This document shows, piece after piece, positions 1 to 8,365 of a stretch of DNA of 32,100 bases. The position numbers and the translations under genes were made by a program. Source of the DNA: Acidimicrobiaceae bacterium (GTDB taxonomy: Bacteria; Actinomycetota; Acidimicrobiia; Acidimicrobiales; RAAP-2); assembly GCA_003164095.1 (NCBI GenBank), contig PLRX01000064.1, positions 1-32,100 on the forward strand. The letters run 5' to 3'. The notes under the pieces were generated by a model, which made no database searches, was not told the origin of the DNA, and was given only the letters and a program-made list of their open reading frames with translations. Every line of letters begins with the position of its first letter. Position 1 is the first letter of the stretch.

Positions 1-707
1 GCACTCACCGCTTGAATTCGCCCACCGTTCAGATTGCTGGTAATGCTTGCATTCGGGTTGGGGCTCGGAACGATCGACCAGGCAGTGCCGTTCCACGATT
101 CGATCAGCGTCTTGTAACCAGGACGACTCTGTATTTGCCCTACTGCCGTACAGCTGGTTGACGAGACACATGAGACTCCGTAAAGGACAGCTGTGGTATT
201 CCCACCACTGCCACCGTTAGGAAAGGGGTTTGGGCTGGGAGCTATCGACCAAGCGATGCCGTTCCATACCTCAATCAGGGGCTCTGATTGTATGTAACTT
301 GTGGTGGCCCAACTGGGGTCACCCCAACTCCCAACAGCGACACAATCAACTGAATCGGCACAGGAAATGCTATACAGGTTGCCGTATGCGGTTGCACTCG
401 GGCTGGTGTTCTGAACAAATGACCAGGTGGTACCGTCCCAAGATACAATCAATGGGGTGATTCCAGAATACCCCACCCCGAAGCAGAGGGTCGAGTTGAG
501 GCAAGTCACGTCCATTAGTTGTCCACCAGTGCTGTTCAAGCTAGGACTGGGAGTGATCGTCCAGGAAGCGGTGGCCGCTTCTGCCGTTGTCGGTGGCAAC
601 ATGACATTGCCCAATGCTCCCAGCAAGCAAATGCAGCAGGTGGCTGCGACCAACTTGAGACCTGGCCGTCGACCTGGTGCCGTCGCCGCCGTGCGTCGAA
701 CCTTCAT
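1..707 (-). CDS. Secreted Cys-pair/WNGTAWS repeat protein (3' part beyond window edge)
   Basis: An open frame of 235 codons runs from ATG at 707 to the window edge without a stop, so the C-terminus is missing. A run of GGGGGGAAGGG lies just upstream of the ATG. Residues 1–45 form a signal peptide: basic start (KVRR, GRR), a hydrophobic core around 18–37, and an AEAA cleavage region. The rest is built from repeats of about 50–65 residues, each with a Cys-x5-Cys pair (69/75, 116/122, 180/186), then xxVG, then a segment like LIESWNGTAWSIVPSPN; a fourth repeat begins at the edge. This layout suggests a secreted, disulfide-pinned beta-propeller-like protein. Proteins with such repeats are common in Actinobacteria and Chloroflexi and have no assigned function. 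Base composition is clearly less GC-rich than the neighbouring genes, which hints at transfer or a different selective regime. Confidence 0.82.
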   Translation of the reverse strand, partial: MKVRRTAATAPGRRPGLKLVAATCCICLLGALGNVMLPPTTAEAATASWTITPSPSLNSTGGQLMDVTCLNSTLCFGVGYSGITPLIVSWDGTTWSFVQNTSPSATAYGNLYSISCADSVDCVAVGSWGDPSWATTSYIQSEPLIEVWNGIAWSIAPSPNPFPNGGSGGNTTAVLYGVSCVSSTSCTAVGQIQSRPGYKTLIESWNGTAWSIVPSPNPNASITSNLNGGRIQAVS

Positions 708-744
708 CAAGCCCTTCCCCCCTCTCGCCCGCCAGAATGGGTGG

Positions 745-775
745 ACACTATCCCCCGACCACTAGGACTTCCCAA
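745..775 (-). promoter_or_regulatory. Possible promoter of the secreted repeat protein
   Basis: On the minus strand TTGGGA (775–770) and TAGTGT (750–745) resemble −35 and −10 boxes, about 37 bases before the start codon at 707. The 19-base spacer is longer than usual, so this is a weak prediction. Confidence 0.3.
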
Positions 776-1212
776 GACCGCCGCACTTCCGCCCCTCGCC
801 CGCCCGCGAGCATGAGACAGGATGCTCTCCGGCGGCACTGATCTAGTGGAGCAACCTACCTCGGAAGTGACTTTCGCACCCGGAATCACTGGCGGCCTAT
901 GGTCAACTTGGGCCATGAGATGTGGAGTCTCATGGAACCGGGCCGAGCCAGGGCCGACAACTCTGTCGGGTCGATGGATGCCATCGGACGGAGTACTTAT
1001 AGAGCACATTCAGGTGCTGGCCGGTCATCGTCACCGCCCGTCACCGAGCCGACTGTTCCTGTCGGGCGAAGGTATCGATAGCCCACGTCGAACGGCGGGC
1101 TGCTCACGAGCATCTTCACGTCCCACGGCAACGGCTCGGCAAGGGTCCGCGCCGGGTCGGCCTGCACTTCGTGATCACCGGATAGACCGGTACCTGCTCG
1201 GCTACCTACAAC
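776..1212. other. Non-coding stretch without recognisable gene
   Basis: Together with the promoter region this is about 500 bases between the divergent repeat protein and SDR genes. Frames on both strands are open for 60–170 codons but give arginine-rich or composition-driven translations with no family resemblance and no ribosome binding site. I see no RNA gene or strong hairpin in it; it presumably holds the divergent promoters. Confidence 0.5.
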
Positions 1213-1218
1213 GGAGAA
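1213..1218 (+). promoter_or_regulatory. Ribosome binding site of the SDR gene
   Basis: GGAGAA lies six bases before the ATG at 1225 and supports that start. Confidence 0.6.
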
Positions 1219-1224
1219 CCAGAC

Positions 1225-1911
1225 ATGCCTGTGACGCTCATCACCGGGGCCAACAAAGGTCTCGGCTACGAGACCGCCCGCCAACTCATCGACCGCGGAC
1301 ACGTCGTGTACGTCGGAGCGCGCGACGTCGAGCGCGGTAGGTCGGCCGCATCGGAGCTCGGTGGACACTTCGTACAACTTGACGTGACCGACGAAGCGTC
1401 CGTGGAGGCCGCCCTCGCTGTGATCGCCGACCGCGAGGGCCGGTTGGACGTCCTCGTCAACAACGCCGGCATCAGCTCGTCGGTGGACGTGAGCGGCCCG
1501 GAGGCATCAAGGGTGTTCGACACCAATGCCGTCGGGCTCGTCCGTGTCACCCAGGCCGCACTGCCGCTGCTCCAGAAGTCCGCCAACCCCGTCGTCGTCA
1601 ACGTCTCGAGCGCACTCGGCTCCTTCTGGGCCGTCACCAATCCCGAACGACGCCAGTTCCACTTCCCCTCGGTTGTGTACGGCGCGAGCAAGGCCGCCGT
1701 GTCGATGCTCACGGTCCAGTACGCAAAGGCGCTGCCCGGCATCAAGTTCAACGCGGTCGAGCCGGGGTTCACCGCGACCGACCTCACCCCGATCAGCAGC
1801 ACCGGGCAGCCGGTCGAGCAGGGCGCGGAGGTCATCATGCGAATGGCGACCACCGGTCCCGACGGCCCCACGGGCACGTTCTGGGAGAACGACGGCGAAC
1901 TGGCCTGGTAG
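1225..1911 (+). CDS. Short-chain dehydrogenase/reductase (SDR)
   Basis: A 228-residue classical SDR, a cytoplasmic NAD(P)(H)-dependent oxidoreductase. The cofactor loop TGANKGLG is at residues 7–14, the NNAG motif at 79–82, the structural Asn in DTNAVG near 101, the catalytic Ser in VNVSSALG at 128–129, and the YxxxK pair Tyr152/Lys156 in VYGASK. The C-terminal part (PGFTATDLT, then an ENDGELAW ending) matches the carbonyl-reductase-like SDRs that also occur in Streptomyces and plants. The start is fixed by GGAGAA at 1213. The substrate cannot be read from the sequence. It stands alone: the downstream gene is convergent, so no pathway context is available. Confidence 0.9.
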   Translation: MPVTLITGANKGLGYETARQLIDRGHVVYVGARDVERGRSAASELGGHFVQLDVTDEASVEAALAVIADREGRLDVLVNNAGISSSVDVSGPEASRVFDTNAVGLVRVTQAALPLLQKSANPVVVNVSSALGSFWAVTNPERRQFHFPSVVYGASKAAVSMLTVQYAKALPGIKFNAVEPGFTATDLTPISSTGQPVEQGAEVIMRMATTGPDGPTGTFWENDGELAW

Positions 1912-1988
1912 TGCCCGGGCCCGGCGACGACGCCACGTGGCGTGCGACCCCCATCCCGGATCAGGCGAGCTGAGCGGAACCGCCGGAA

Positions 1989-2456
1989 TCAGTTGGTCTG
2001 GCAGGCATTCTGATAGATCGCCGTCGGCACCGACGGACAGTCGGTGCTCCTGTCCGCTCGCTGCCAGGACGCTCCGTCGGCCTTGAACAGGAACGTCGCC
2101 TCGATGGAGCCCGGACCAGCAGGTGGAGCGGGTGACGGGATGTCGACGAAGGCGTAGGAGTACTGCCCGGAGCACGCGAAGCTCACCACGGTGGTACCGG
2201 GGCTGCCCTGGGTCGTCGCGGCCGCGATCGCTGCCTGCGTGCAGGGCGGTCCCGTGGGCACGGTGGTCGTGGGTGCGACACCCGTCGTGGAGGTTGAAGG
2301 GACCGTGGTGGAGATCACCGGGGCCGTGGTGGTGGTGACCCGCGCACTGGCCGGTGGACGGGTGGTCGGCGCTGACAGCGAGGAGGATCCACAGGCCGTC
2401 ACGACACACGCGAGCCCCAGACCAACGAACAGTGCTGCCATGCGGCGGAGCGTCAT
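1989..2456 (-). CDS. Small Thr/Pro-rich lipoprotein
   Basis: A 155-residue putative lipoprotein. Residues 1–22 are a lipoprotein signal: basic MTLRRM, a hydrophobic stretch, and the lipobox VTAC with the lipidated Cys at 22 followed by GSSS. A flexible Thr/Pro/Ser/Val linker runs to about residue 70 (many TTT and PTTTVP steps). The C-terminal domain, about 80 residues, holds three cysteines (PCTQAAIAAAT, FACSGQY, DCPSVP/NACQTN region) and aromatic positions typical of small secreted domains of unknown role that share the N-terminal CT..A....A pattern. It would be anchored on the outer leaflet. The neighbouring DJ-1 gene ends 71 bases upstream on the same strand, so it may be read as the last gene of that transcript or from its own promoter. 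Confidence 0.8.
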   Translation of the reverse strand: MTLRRMAALFVGLGLACVVTACGSSSLSAPTTRPPASARVTTTTAPVISTTVPSTSTTGVAPTTTVPTGPPCTQAAIAAATTQGSPGTTVVSFACSGQYSYAFVDIPSPAPPAGPGSIEATFLFKADGASWQRADRSTDCPSVPTAIYQNACQTN

Positions 2457-2527
2457 GGTGCCAGCATCGCAGGTTGCGACCGTGAGGTCGGCGTCCCCGG
2501 CGTCAGCGGCTACGCGTCACTCCGTGG

Positions 2528-3181
2528 TCACGACCGTCCGGCCGAGGCGTACTCGATGACCCGGGCCATCGTCTCCTCGGTCGCCTTGGCGACGGACCCC
2601 GAGTCGACGGGGGGTTGCGGGTCGTACTCGATCATGAGCTGCGCCGCCCGGGCGGCCGTGGTGTCGACCAGCAGCTCCACCAGGCGCAGTGCCATGTCGA
2701 TGCCGCTCGACACGCCGGCCGCGGTCAGGATGCGCCGTTCCAGGTGCTCCACCACCCTGTCGGGCACCGCCGTCACGTCGTATGCCTCGAGCTCGGGGTA
2801 GGTGGCCCAGTGGGTGGTCGCGGTCAGACCGGTCAACAGACCGGCAGCGGCCAGCACCAGCGACCCCGTGCAGACAGACGTCGTCCACGTGGTGGTGGCG
2901 TGCACCGACCGGACCCAGTCGAGGACGCGCTCGTCTCGCTCGAGTACTCGCGTACCGACACCACCGGGAAAGACCAACACGTCGGGAGCCGGTACCTCCT
3001 CGAACGTGGCATCCCGGGTGATGCCCAGCATCCCGGTCTCGCTGCGGACCTCCCCGCGTGCGTGGCCGACCACGACCACGTCGATGGTGGGCACCCGCTG
3101 GAGCACCTCGTAGGGACCGATGGCGTCCAGTGCCGTGAAGTCGTCGAAGAGCGGGATGGCGACGGTCGTCCGTGGGGTCAT
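2528..3181 (-). CDS. DJ-1/PfpI family protein (isonitrile hydratase-like)
   Basis: A 217-residue single-domain DJ-1/PfpI superfamily protein. The N-terminus (VAIPLFDDFTALDAIGPYEV) and the C-terminal EYDPQPPVDSGS segment resemble the isonitrile hydratase (InhA) branch rather than the protease branch. The nucleophile elbow is Cys104 in TSVCTGSLVL, preceded by the FPGG loop at 71–74. The start overlaps the stop of the upstream GlxA-type regulator as ATGA (3181–3178), and AGGAG sits about seven bases upstream, so the two are translationally coupled and probably act together. The exact substrate is not known; many relatives are annotated only as DJ-1/PfpI proteins. Confidence 0.87.
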   Translation of the reverse strand: MTPRTTVAIPLFDDFTALDAIGPYEVLQRVPTIDVVVVGHARGEVRSETGMLGITRDATFEEVPAPDVLVFPGGVGTRVLERDERVLDWVRSVHATTTWTTSVCTGSLVLAAAGLLTGLTATTHWATYPELEAYDVTAVPDRVVEHLERRILTAAGVSSGIDMALRLVELLVDTTAARAAQLMIEYDPQPPVDSGSVAKATEETMARVIEYASAGRS

Positions 3182-4179
3182 GGCGTGCTCCTGGTCGTCG
3201 GTGCGGTGGCGAACCGGCGCCGGTAGGCGTCGGGACTGGTGTGGAGGCGGCGCCGGAACGTACGACGCAGGGTCTCGGCAGTGCCGAAGCCGCACCGGAC
3301 GGCGATGACGTCGAGCGTGTCGGCCGTCGACTCGAGCTCCCGCCGGGCCGCCTCGGTCCGGACCCGCTCGACGAACCGGCTCGGGGTCTCCCCCACCTCG
3401 GCGGCGAAGACGCGGGTGAAGTGGCGCTCCGACATGGCGGCCGACGCGGCGAGAGCTGCCACCGGGTGGTCGTCGCCCGGGACCGCCTCGACGCGGGCCT
3501 GGGCGTCCCGCACCGGCGAGCGCACGGCCCGGCGGACCCAGACAGGAGTGGCGAACTGGGACTGCCCACCGGGTCGGTGGAGGAACATCACCAACCAGCG
3601 GGCGATGAGCTGCGCGACATCGGTGCCGAGGTCGTCCTCCACCAGGGCCAGGGCCAGGTCGATGCCCGCCGTGACCCCGGCGCTCGACCAGACGGTGCCG
3701 TCGCGAACGTAGATCGGGTCGGCATCCACCACCACCGAGGGGTAGTCGCTGGCGAGCTGCGCTGCCCGGGCCCAGTGCGTGGTGACCCGCCGACCGTCGA
3801 GGATCCCGGCTTCGGCGGCCAGGAACGCCCCGGAGCACACGGTGGCCACCCGTCGGGCGCGCGGGGCGGCACGGCGCACCCAGTCGATGAGCCCCGGGTC
3901 GTGTCGGGCGGCCTCGACCCCACCACCACCGGGAAGGAGCAGGGTGTCGATCCGGGACCGGGGCACGGGCAGCGGCCCGGCAGCGAGGGCGAGCCCGCTC
4001 TCCGAGGTGACCGGGCCAGGGTCGGCGGCGACGAGCCGGACGTCGTAACCACCGTCGATGCCCAACGACGTGGCAGCCCGACGCGCCCCGGCGAACACCT
4101 CGAAGGGCCCCGTGACGTCGAGCGACTGCAGCCCGGGGTACCCCACGATCACCAAGGTCCGGTCGGCCACGTCCCCCAT
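3178..4179 (-). CDS. GlxA-type transcriptional regulator (DJ-1/PfpI domain plus AraC HTH)
   Basis: From the chosen ATG the protein has 333 residues, the usual size of GlxA/FtrA regulators. Residues about 1–190 form a DJ-1/PfpI-like ligand domain (LVIVGYPGLQSLDVTGPFEVF at the start; LLPGGGG; an elbow with Cys in TVCSGAFLAAEAG). Residues about 225–333 are an AraC/XylS double helix-turn-helix: AALAASAAMSERHFTRVFAAEVGETPSRFV for the first and VAVRCGFGTAETLRRTFRR (IAVRCGFG) for the second, ending TSPDAYRRRF. No clear Shine-Dalgarno precedes 4179; an in-frame ATG at 4233 would add 18 residues. It lies divergent to the broken ABC transporter gene and is coupled by a 4-base overlap to the DJ-1 gene, which is the most likely target along with its own promoter. 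Confidence 0.88.
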   Translation of the reverse strand: MGDVADRTLVIVGYPGLQSLDVTGPFEVFAGARRAATSLGIDGGYDVRLVAADPGPVTSESGLALAAGPLPVPRSRIDTLLLPGGGGVEAARHDPGLIDWVRRAAPRARRVATVCSGAFLAAEAGILDGRRVTTHWARAAQLASDYPSVVVDADPIYVRDGTVWSSAGVTAGIDLALALVEDDLGTDVAQLIARWLVMFLHRPGGQSQFATPVWVRRAVRSPVRDAQARVEAVPGDDHPVAALAASAAMSERHFTRVFAAEVGETPSRFVERVRTEAARRELESTADTLDVIAVRCGFGTAETLRRTFRRRLHTSPDAYRRRFATAPTTRSTP

Positions 4180-4459
4180 CGTGCGCGCGTGGTCGGGTGG
4201 CGTCAATGACACATCCCCCACAGATCCGGACATGGACCGGTCGGGTCGGGATGCGGCCCCGGGTGGTCGTGACCGCGGCGGGGTGCCGGCTTGGTACAGT
4301 CGTGAGGTCGGTGTGCGTGCTGCGCCACCGGCCCGCTGCCGACCCGGCCCCGCCTTCCCCTGCGTCCCGCCCCACTCCTTGGTGGCGCACGCTTCTCGCA
4401 TGACCACCGTCATGCACGCCCACGCAACCGCTGCATCATTCTCTTCAGGACCTCCAAGC

Positions 4460-6285
4460 ATGGAACTCGACGACTTCCCCGCGGCCTCGGCCCGGGCGAC
4501 ACTGGAATTCTGCTGGGAGCAGATCGGCGACCAACGCCGCCGCCTCGTCGCGTCCTGGGTGGTGATCTGCCTGGCCGTGATCACCACGGACCTGGTCGCC
4601 CCGCTCATCTTCGCCGCCATCCTCGGACGGGTGGCCACTCTCCCCCGCCATTCCGTCGGGGGCGAGTGGCACCAGTTCGGCGCGCCCCTGATCGCCTACG
4701 CCATCACCGGACTGGTGGCCGTGGTGTTCTGGCGGATCGCCGGGTGGTGGCAGTGGGGGTCGTCGTTGCTGGCGTTCTCCAACGCCACGACCAACAGCTA
4801 CCGCCACCTGCTGACCCTGAGCTACCGGTGGCACATGGACCACCCGGCGGGCGAGGTGATCGCCGCCCTCGGCAACTTCTCGTGGGCCTTCGTCGAGATG
4901 ATCGACGGGTTCTCGTGGGGCCTCCTACCGGTGGCCGTCATCGTGCTGTCCGCCCTCGTGGTCCTTGCCGTTGCTGCCTGGCCGGCCGCCATCGCCCTGG
5001 CCCTGATGGTCGGGTTGTTCGTCCTGGTCATGTCCCGCCGGCTCCGGCTCGTGCGGGCGGCCAGCGAGGAGTTCGAGGGCTATCACTCCAAGGCCAGCGG
5101 GGGTGATCTCGGACACCATCAACAACCTCATGGCCGTGCGGGTGGCGGCGGCCGAGTCCCAGGAGCGGGTGAGGGTCGAGGGCCTCATGGGCCAGTCGGT
5201 CGAGGCCGACCTGCGGGCCCGGTCGGTCTTCGCCCGGACGCAGCTGCAACTTGAGTCGTCCATCGTGGTGGGCACCCTGCTGGCCCTCATCGCGGGGACG
5301 GCCATGGCCGTCGACCACTGGGCCTCGACCGCCGCGCTGTACCTGATCCTCTACTACTCGGCCCAGCTCGCTATGGGCCTCCAGCAGTCGTTCGAGCACC
5401 TGCGGTCCTTCTCGCGGTCGCTTGGCCGCGCCGCCAAGTACGCGGCCATCGCCGCCGAGGTGCCGGACATCAGCGACGCGCCCGACGCCCCGGCAGTGGT
5501 CGTGAGCGACGGTCGGCTCGATGTCGACCGCATCGACTTCGGCTACCGGCCGGCCAGCACGCTCTTCCACGACCTGTCGCTGTCGGTGGCGCCAGGCGAG
5601 CACGTGGCCCTCGTCGGTCCGTTGGGTTCGGGCAAGTCGACACTGTCCAAACTGCTGCTGCGGTTCATGGGCGTGCGAGACGGGTCGATCCGGGTCGACG
5701 GCCAGGATGTCCGGGACGTCACGGTGGGATCGCTGCGGAGCCGGGTCAGCTACGTGTCCCAGGAGCCCCAACTGCTCCACCGGACCATTGCCGAGAACAT
5801 CTGTTACGGGCTCGGCGCCCTCGACGCCCCCGACCGCCGGGGCCATTCCGCCGGTCGACTACGAGCTGGTGCACGAGGTGGGGCAGGCCGCCCACGTCGA
5901 GGAGTTCGTGCGCGAGCTTCCCGACGGGTACGACACGGTGGTCGGCGAGCGCGGCCTGAAGCTGTCGGGTGGCCAGCGCCAGCGGGTCGCCATCGCCCAG
6001 GCCATGGCCAAGCGCGCCCCGATCCTGGTCCTGGACGAGGCCACGTCAGCGCTCGACTCCGAGTCGGAGCACCTGGTCCAGGAGGCACTGTGGCTGCTGA
6101 TGCGCGACACGACCGCACTGGTCATCGCCCATCGGCTGTAGACCATCGCCAGGATGGACCGCATCGTCGTGCTCGACCAGGGGCGGATCGTGGAGGAGGG
6201 AACCCACGCCGAGCTGCTCGACGCGGGCTCGCACGGCCTCTACGGCCGTCTGTGGCAGCACCAGTCCGGCGGGTTCCTGGTCTGA
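4460..6285 (+). pseudogene. Broken ABC half-transporter (permease plus ATPase)
   Basis: Conceptually about 607 residues: an ABC type-1 membrane domain (first ~330 residues, about five or six membrane segments) fused to an ATPase domain, as in lipid or drug exporters. Three lesions break it. The frame changes at the G run 5099–5103, where one G fewer restores ASG–VISDT; it changes again at the G run 5839–5842, where one G fewer restores [10 protein letters not shown]; and TAG at 6139–6141 sits where AHRLSTIAR needs Ser (TCG). All ATPase motifs are otherwise intact: Walker [11 protein letters not shown]-loop SQEPQ, signature LSGGQRQ, Walker [13 protein letters not shown], and H-loop VIAHRL. AGGA at 4447 supports the start at 4460. 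Homopolymer sequencing error could explain the two frameshifts but not the nonsense change. Confidence 0.85.
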
Positions 6286-6327
6286 GGGGCTCACCCGACA
6301 CCCGACGCGCGCACGTGACCCGGGCGC

Positions 6328-6359
6328 ACGACACCCCCGGCGGGATCCGGGGGTGTCGT
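6328..6359. terminator. Perfect 13-bp hairpin after the ABC pseudogene
   Basis: ACGACACCCCCGG at 6328–6340 is exactly mirrored by CCGGGGGTGTCGT at 6347–6359 with a six-base loop. It lies 43 bases after the transporter stop and 38 bases beyond the end of the opposing gene fragment. There is no T tract, as is common for terminators in GC-rich actinobacteria; it could serve either strand. Confidence 0.7.
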
Positions 6360-6396
6360 CGTGGTCACGACCCGGGACCGTGCCCCGGGTGACGGG

Positions 6397-6588
6397 TCAG
6401 AGCGAGGCCAGCTTCGGCACGATCAGGTCGCCCAGGATCACGTCGGGGTGGGTGATGCCGACGATGTGGGCCGACGAGTCGCCGTTGGCGGCGAGCGCAG
6501 CGTGCAGGTCGGTGACGAGGTTCGTCACGTTGGTCTGGATGGTGGTGTTGGCCGTCACGACGCACGGGATCGCGTTGCCCCCGGGCCG
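6397..6588 (-). pseudogene. C-terminal fragment of a secreted hydrolase-like gene
   Basis: Sixty-three codons without a start codon, bounded upstream by TAG at 6591–6589 and ending with TGA at 6399–6397. The translation is protein-like rather than composition-driven: TANTTIQTNVTNLVTDLHAA, then HIVGITHPDVILGDLI. The phrase with a Thr/Asn-rich helix followed by IVG(I/V)T(H/Y)PDV(I/V)LG resembles the C-terminal part of SGNH/GDSL-type secreted esterases of actinobacteria, but the catalytic N-terminal part is absent. An imperfect palindrome (6580–6604) lies exactly at the upstream break. I read it as the remnant of a gene lost by deletion; the family assignment is tentative. Confidence 0.45.
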
Positions 6589-6604
6589 CTACCGCGGTCC
6601 CGGG
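6580..6604 (-). terminator. Imperfect hairpin downstream of the der cluster
   Basis: CCCGGGCCGC (6580–6589) pairs with GCGGTCCCGGG (6594–6604) with one bulged T and a four-base loop. It lies about 115 bases after the zinc-ribbon gene on the minus strand and may terminate that transcript; no T tract is present. Confidence 0.35.
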
Positions 6605-6718
6605 TTGCACCGCATGGTCTGTCACCGACCGTTCCCTTGGGGCGTGCCCCGACCAGTGAGGGTGATGGACGGGGAGCGCCTGACGGGTGGTCGGCGGATG
6701 GGCTGTCGCGGTGGGCCC

Positions 6719-6916
6719 TCAGACGTGGTGGACGACCCAGGTGATGCCCTGGAACGCCCGGTAGCCGAGGTAGATGACCGTGGCCACGGCCAGGAACTTG
6801 AACCACCACGGCGACTTCCTGTGCGGTAGCGGCTCCGACCCGCAGGTGGGGCAGTGGCCGTCCTCGGTCAGGTCGGCCTCCTCGAGTTGCTGATCGCACT
6901 GCTCACACCAGGGCAC
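6719..6916 (-). CDS. Small zinc-ribbon membrane protein
   Basis: A 65-residue protein starting with GTG. A four-cysteine zinc ribbon (Cys4, Cys7, Cys22, Cys25; CEQC and CPTC) is followed by a Trp-anchored membrane segment at about residues 38–57 (WWFKFLAVATVIYLGYRAF) and a short tail. GGGGAG about eight bases upstream supports the GTG start at 6916. The family has no known function; the layout predicts a cytoplasmic metal-binding head tethered to the membrane. It follows der by 39 bases on the same strand and is likely its operon partner. Confidence 0.78.
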   Translation of the reverse strand: MPWCEQCDQQLEEADLTEDGHCPTCGSEPLPHRKSPWWFKFLAVATVIYLGYRAFQGITWVVHHV

Positions 6917-6955
6917 GACCGGCTCCCCGGTGGATGGCGCGGCACGCGTGGCCCG

Positions 6956-8365
6956 TCACCGCTTGCGCCCCCCGCTGCCGTGGGCGCCCTTGGCGCGGAC
7001 CCTGATCTTGATCGGTGTCGGCCCCAGCTCGAAACGCTCCCGCAGACCACGCTCGACGTAGCGGAGGTAGGTCGGTTGCAGTCGCCCGTTGGTGAACAGC
7101 GTGAACGTCGGGGGGTCGTTGGCGCCCTGCACTCCGTACTGGATGCGGGCCCCGACCGGCGGATGGGCCATCTGGATCGACTTGAGTGCCCGGTTCAGCT
7201 CCGCGGTCGGGATCCTCGAGTGGTACGCCTCCTCGGCTGCGGCAACGGCCGGGAGGATGTGATGCACCCCGAGACCAGACAACGCACTGATCTTCAGCAC
7301 CGGGGCCTCGCCCAGGAAGGCGAGCCGGTCTCCCACGTCCGTCAGGATCTCCACCCGCTCCTCGGTGGGGACGAGCTCCCACTTGTTGAGGACCACCACC
7401 ACGGGACAGCCCGATGCGCCGATGCGTTCGGCCAGCCGTTGGTCCTGGTGGGTGATGCCCGCTGTGGCGTCGATGACCAGGAGGGCGATGTCCGCCCGGT
7501 CGAGCGCGTCGAGGGCCCGCAGCACCGAGAAGTACTCGGTCCCCCGCTCGGTCCGTGACTTGCGGCGCATGCCTGCGGTGTCGATGAAGCAGACCGTGCC
7601 CTCGGGGGTCTCGACGATGGTGTCGACCGCGTCCCGGGTGGTGCCGGGTGCGTCATGGGTGACCGAGCGCTCGTCGCCCACCAGCCGGTTGAACAGGGTC
7701 GACTTGCCGACATTGGGCCGGCCCACCAGCGCCACCCGGGGGATGTCGGAGCCGGCGGCCGCACCGGAGGCGGCAACCAGGTCGACCAGGCCGTCGTCGT
7801 CGGCGGCAGCTGGTTCGTCGGCGGCCTCCGGGACACTGCTGTCGGGCAGCAGCATCACCACATCGTCGAGGAGGTCCCCGGTGCCGCGCCCGTGCAGGGC
7901 GCTGACCGGCCACGGGTCACCGAGGCCGAGAGACAGGGCGTCCCAGATGTCGGCCTCGCGGCTGTCGGAATCGACCTTGTTGACGACGACGCGGACCGGT
8001 CGACGCGACTTCTTGAGGACCCGGGCCACATCGAGGTCCTCGTCGGTCAGGCCGACGGTCACGTCGACCACGAAGAGGATCACGTCCGCCTCGGCGATGG
8101 CCCGTTCGGACTGGGCGCTCACCTGGGCGTCGAGCGGGTCGTCGCTGGACAGCCAACCGCCGGTGTCGACGATGGTGAAGTGGTGCCCGCACCACTCGGC
8201 ATCGAGCTCCTTGCGGTCACGGGTGACGCCCGGGCGTTCCTCCACGACCGCAGCCCGGCGACCGACGATGCGATTGACGAGGGTGGACTTGCCCACGTTG
8301 GGGCGACCGGCCACCACCACCAGGGGCAGGGTGCGGGCCGGGATCTCGTTCTTGGCGGGGGTCAT
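6956..8365 (-). CDS. der: Ribosome biogenesis GTPase Der (EngA)
   Basis: A 469-residue tandem GTPase needed for late assembly of the 50S subunit. The first G domain has GRPNVGKS at 20–27, GVTRDR, DTGGW and NKVD; the second has GRPNVGKS near 213, GTTRDA, DTAGMRRK and NKWE. A KH-like domain follows (about 370–455) and ends in a basic tail (GAHGSGGRKR). All nucleotide-binding motifs are intact. An acidic Ala/Asp-rich linker of about 35 residues separates the two G domains. The ATG at 8365 overlaps the stop of the DUF512 gene as ATGA, so the two are translationally coupled. Confidence 0.97.
   Translation of the reverse strand: MTPAKNEIPARTLPLVVVAGRPNVGKSTLVNRIVGRRAAVVEERPGVTRDRKELDAEWCGHHFTIVDTGGWLSSDDPLDAQVSAQSERAIAEADVILFVVDVTVGLTDEDLDVARVLKKSRRPVRVVVNKVDSDSREADIWDALSLGLGDPWPVSALHGRGTGDLLDDVVMLLPDSSVPEAADEPAAADDDGLVDLVAASGAAAGSDIPRVALVGRPNVGKSTLFNRLVGDERSVTHDAPGTTRDAVDTIVETPEGTVCFIDTAGMRRKSRTERGTEYFSVLRALDALDRADIALLVIDATAGITHQDQRLAERIGASGCPVVVVLNKWELVPTEERVEILTDVGDRLAFLGEAPVLKISALSGLGVHHILPAVAAAEEAYHSRIPTAELNRALKSIQMAHPPVGARIQYGVQGANDPPTFTLFTNGRLQPTYLRYVERGLRERFELGPTPIKIRVRAKGAHGSGGRKR

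Noticed and set aside
822-1340. Plus-strand 172-codon open frame before and into the SDR gene
   Set aside because: Ser/Arg-rich translation, no family match, and it overlaps the clear SDR start.
3182-4423. Arg-rich N-terminal extension of the DJ-1 protein
   Set aside because: It is another frame of the GlxA-type regulator, whose motifs fit the frame of 3178–4179.
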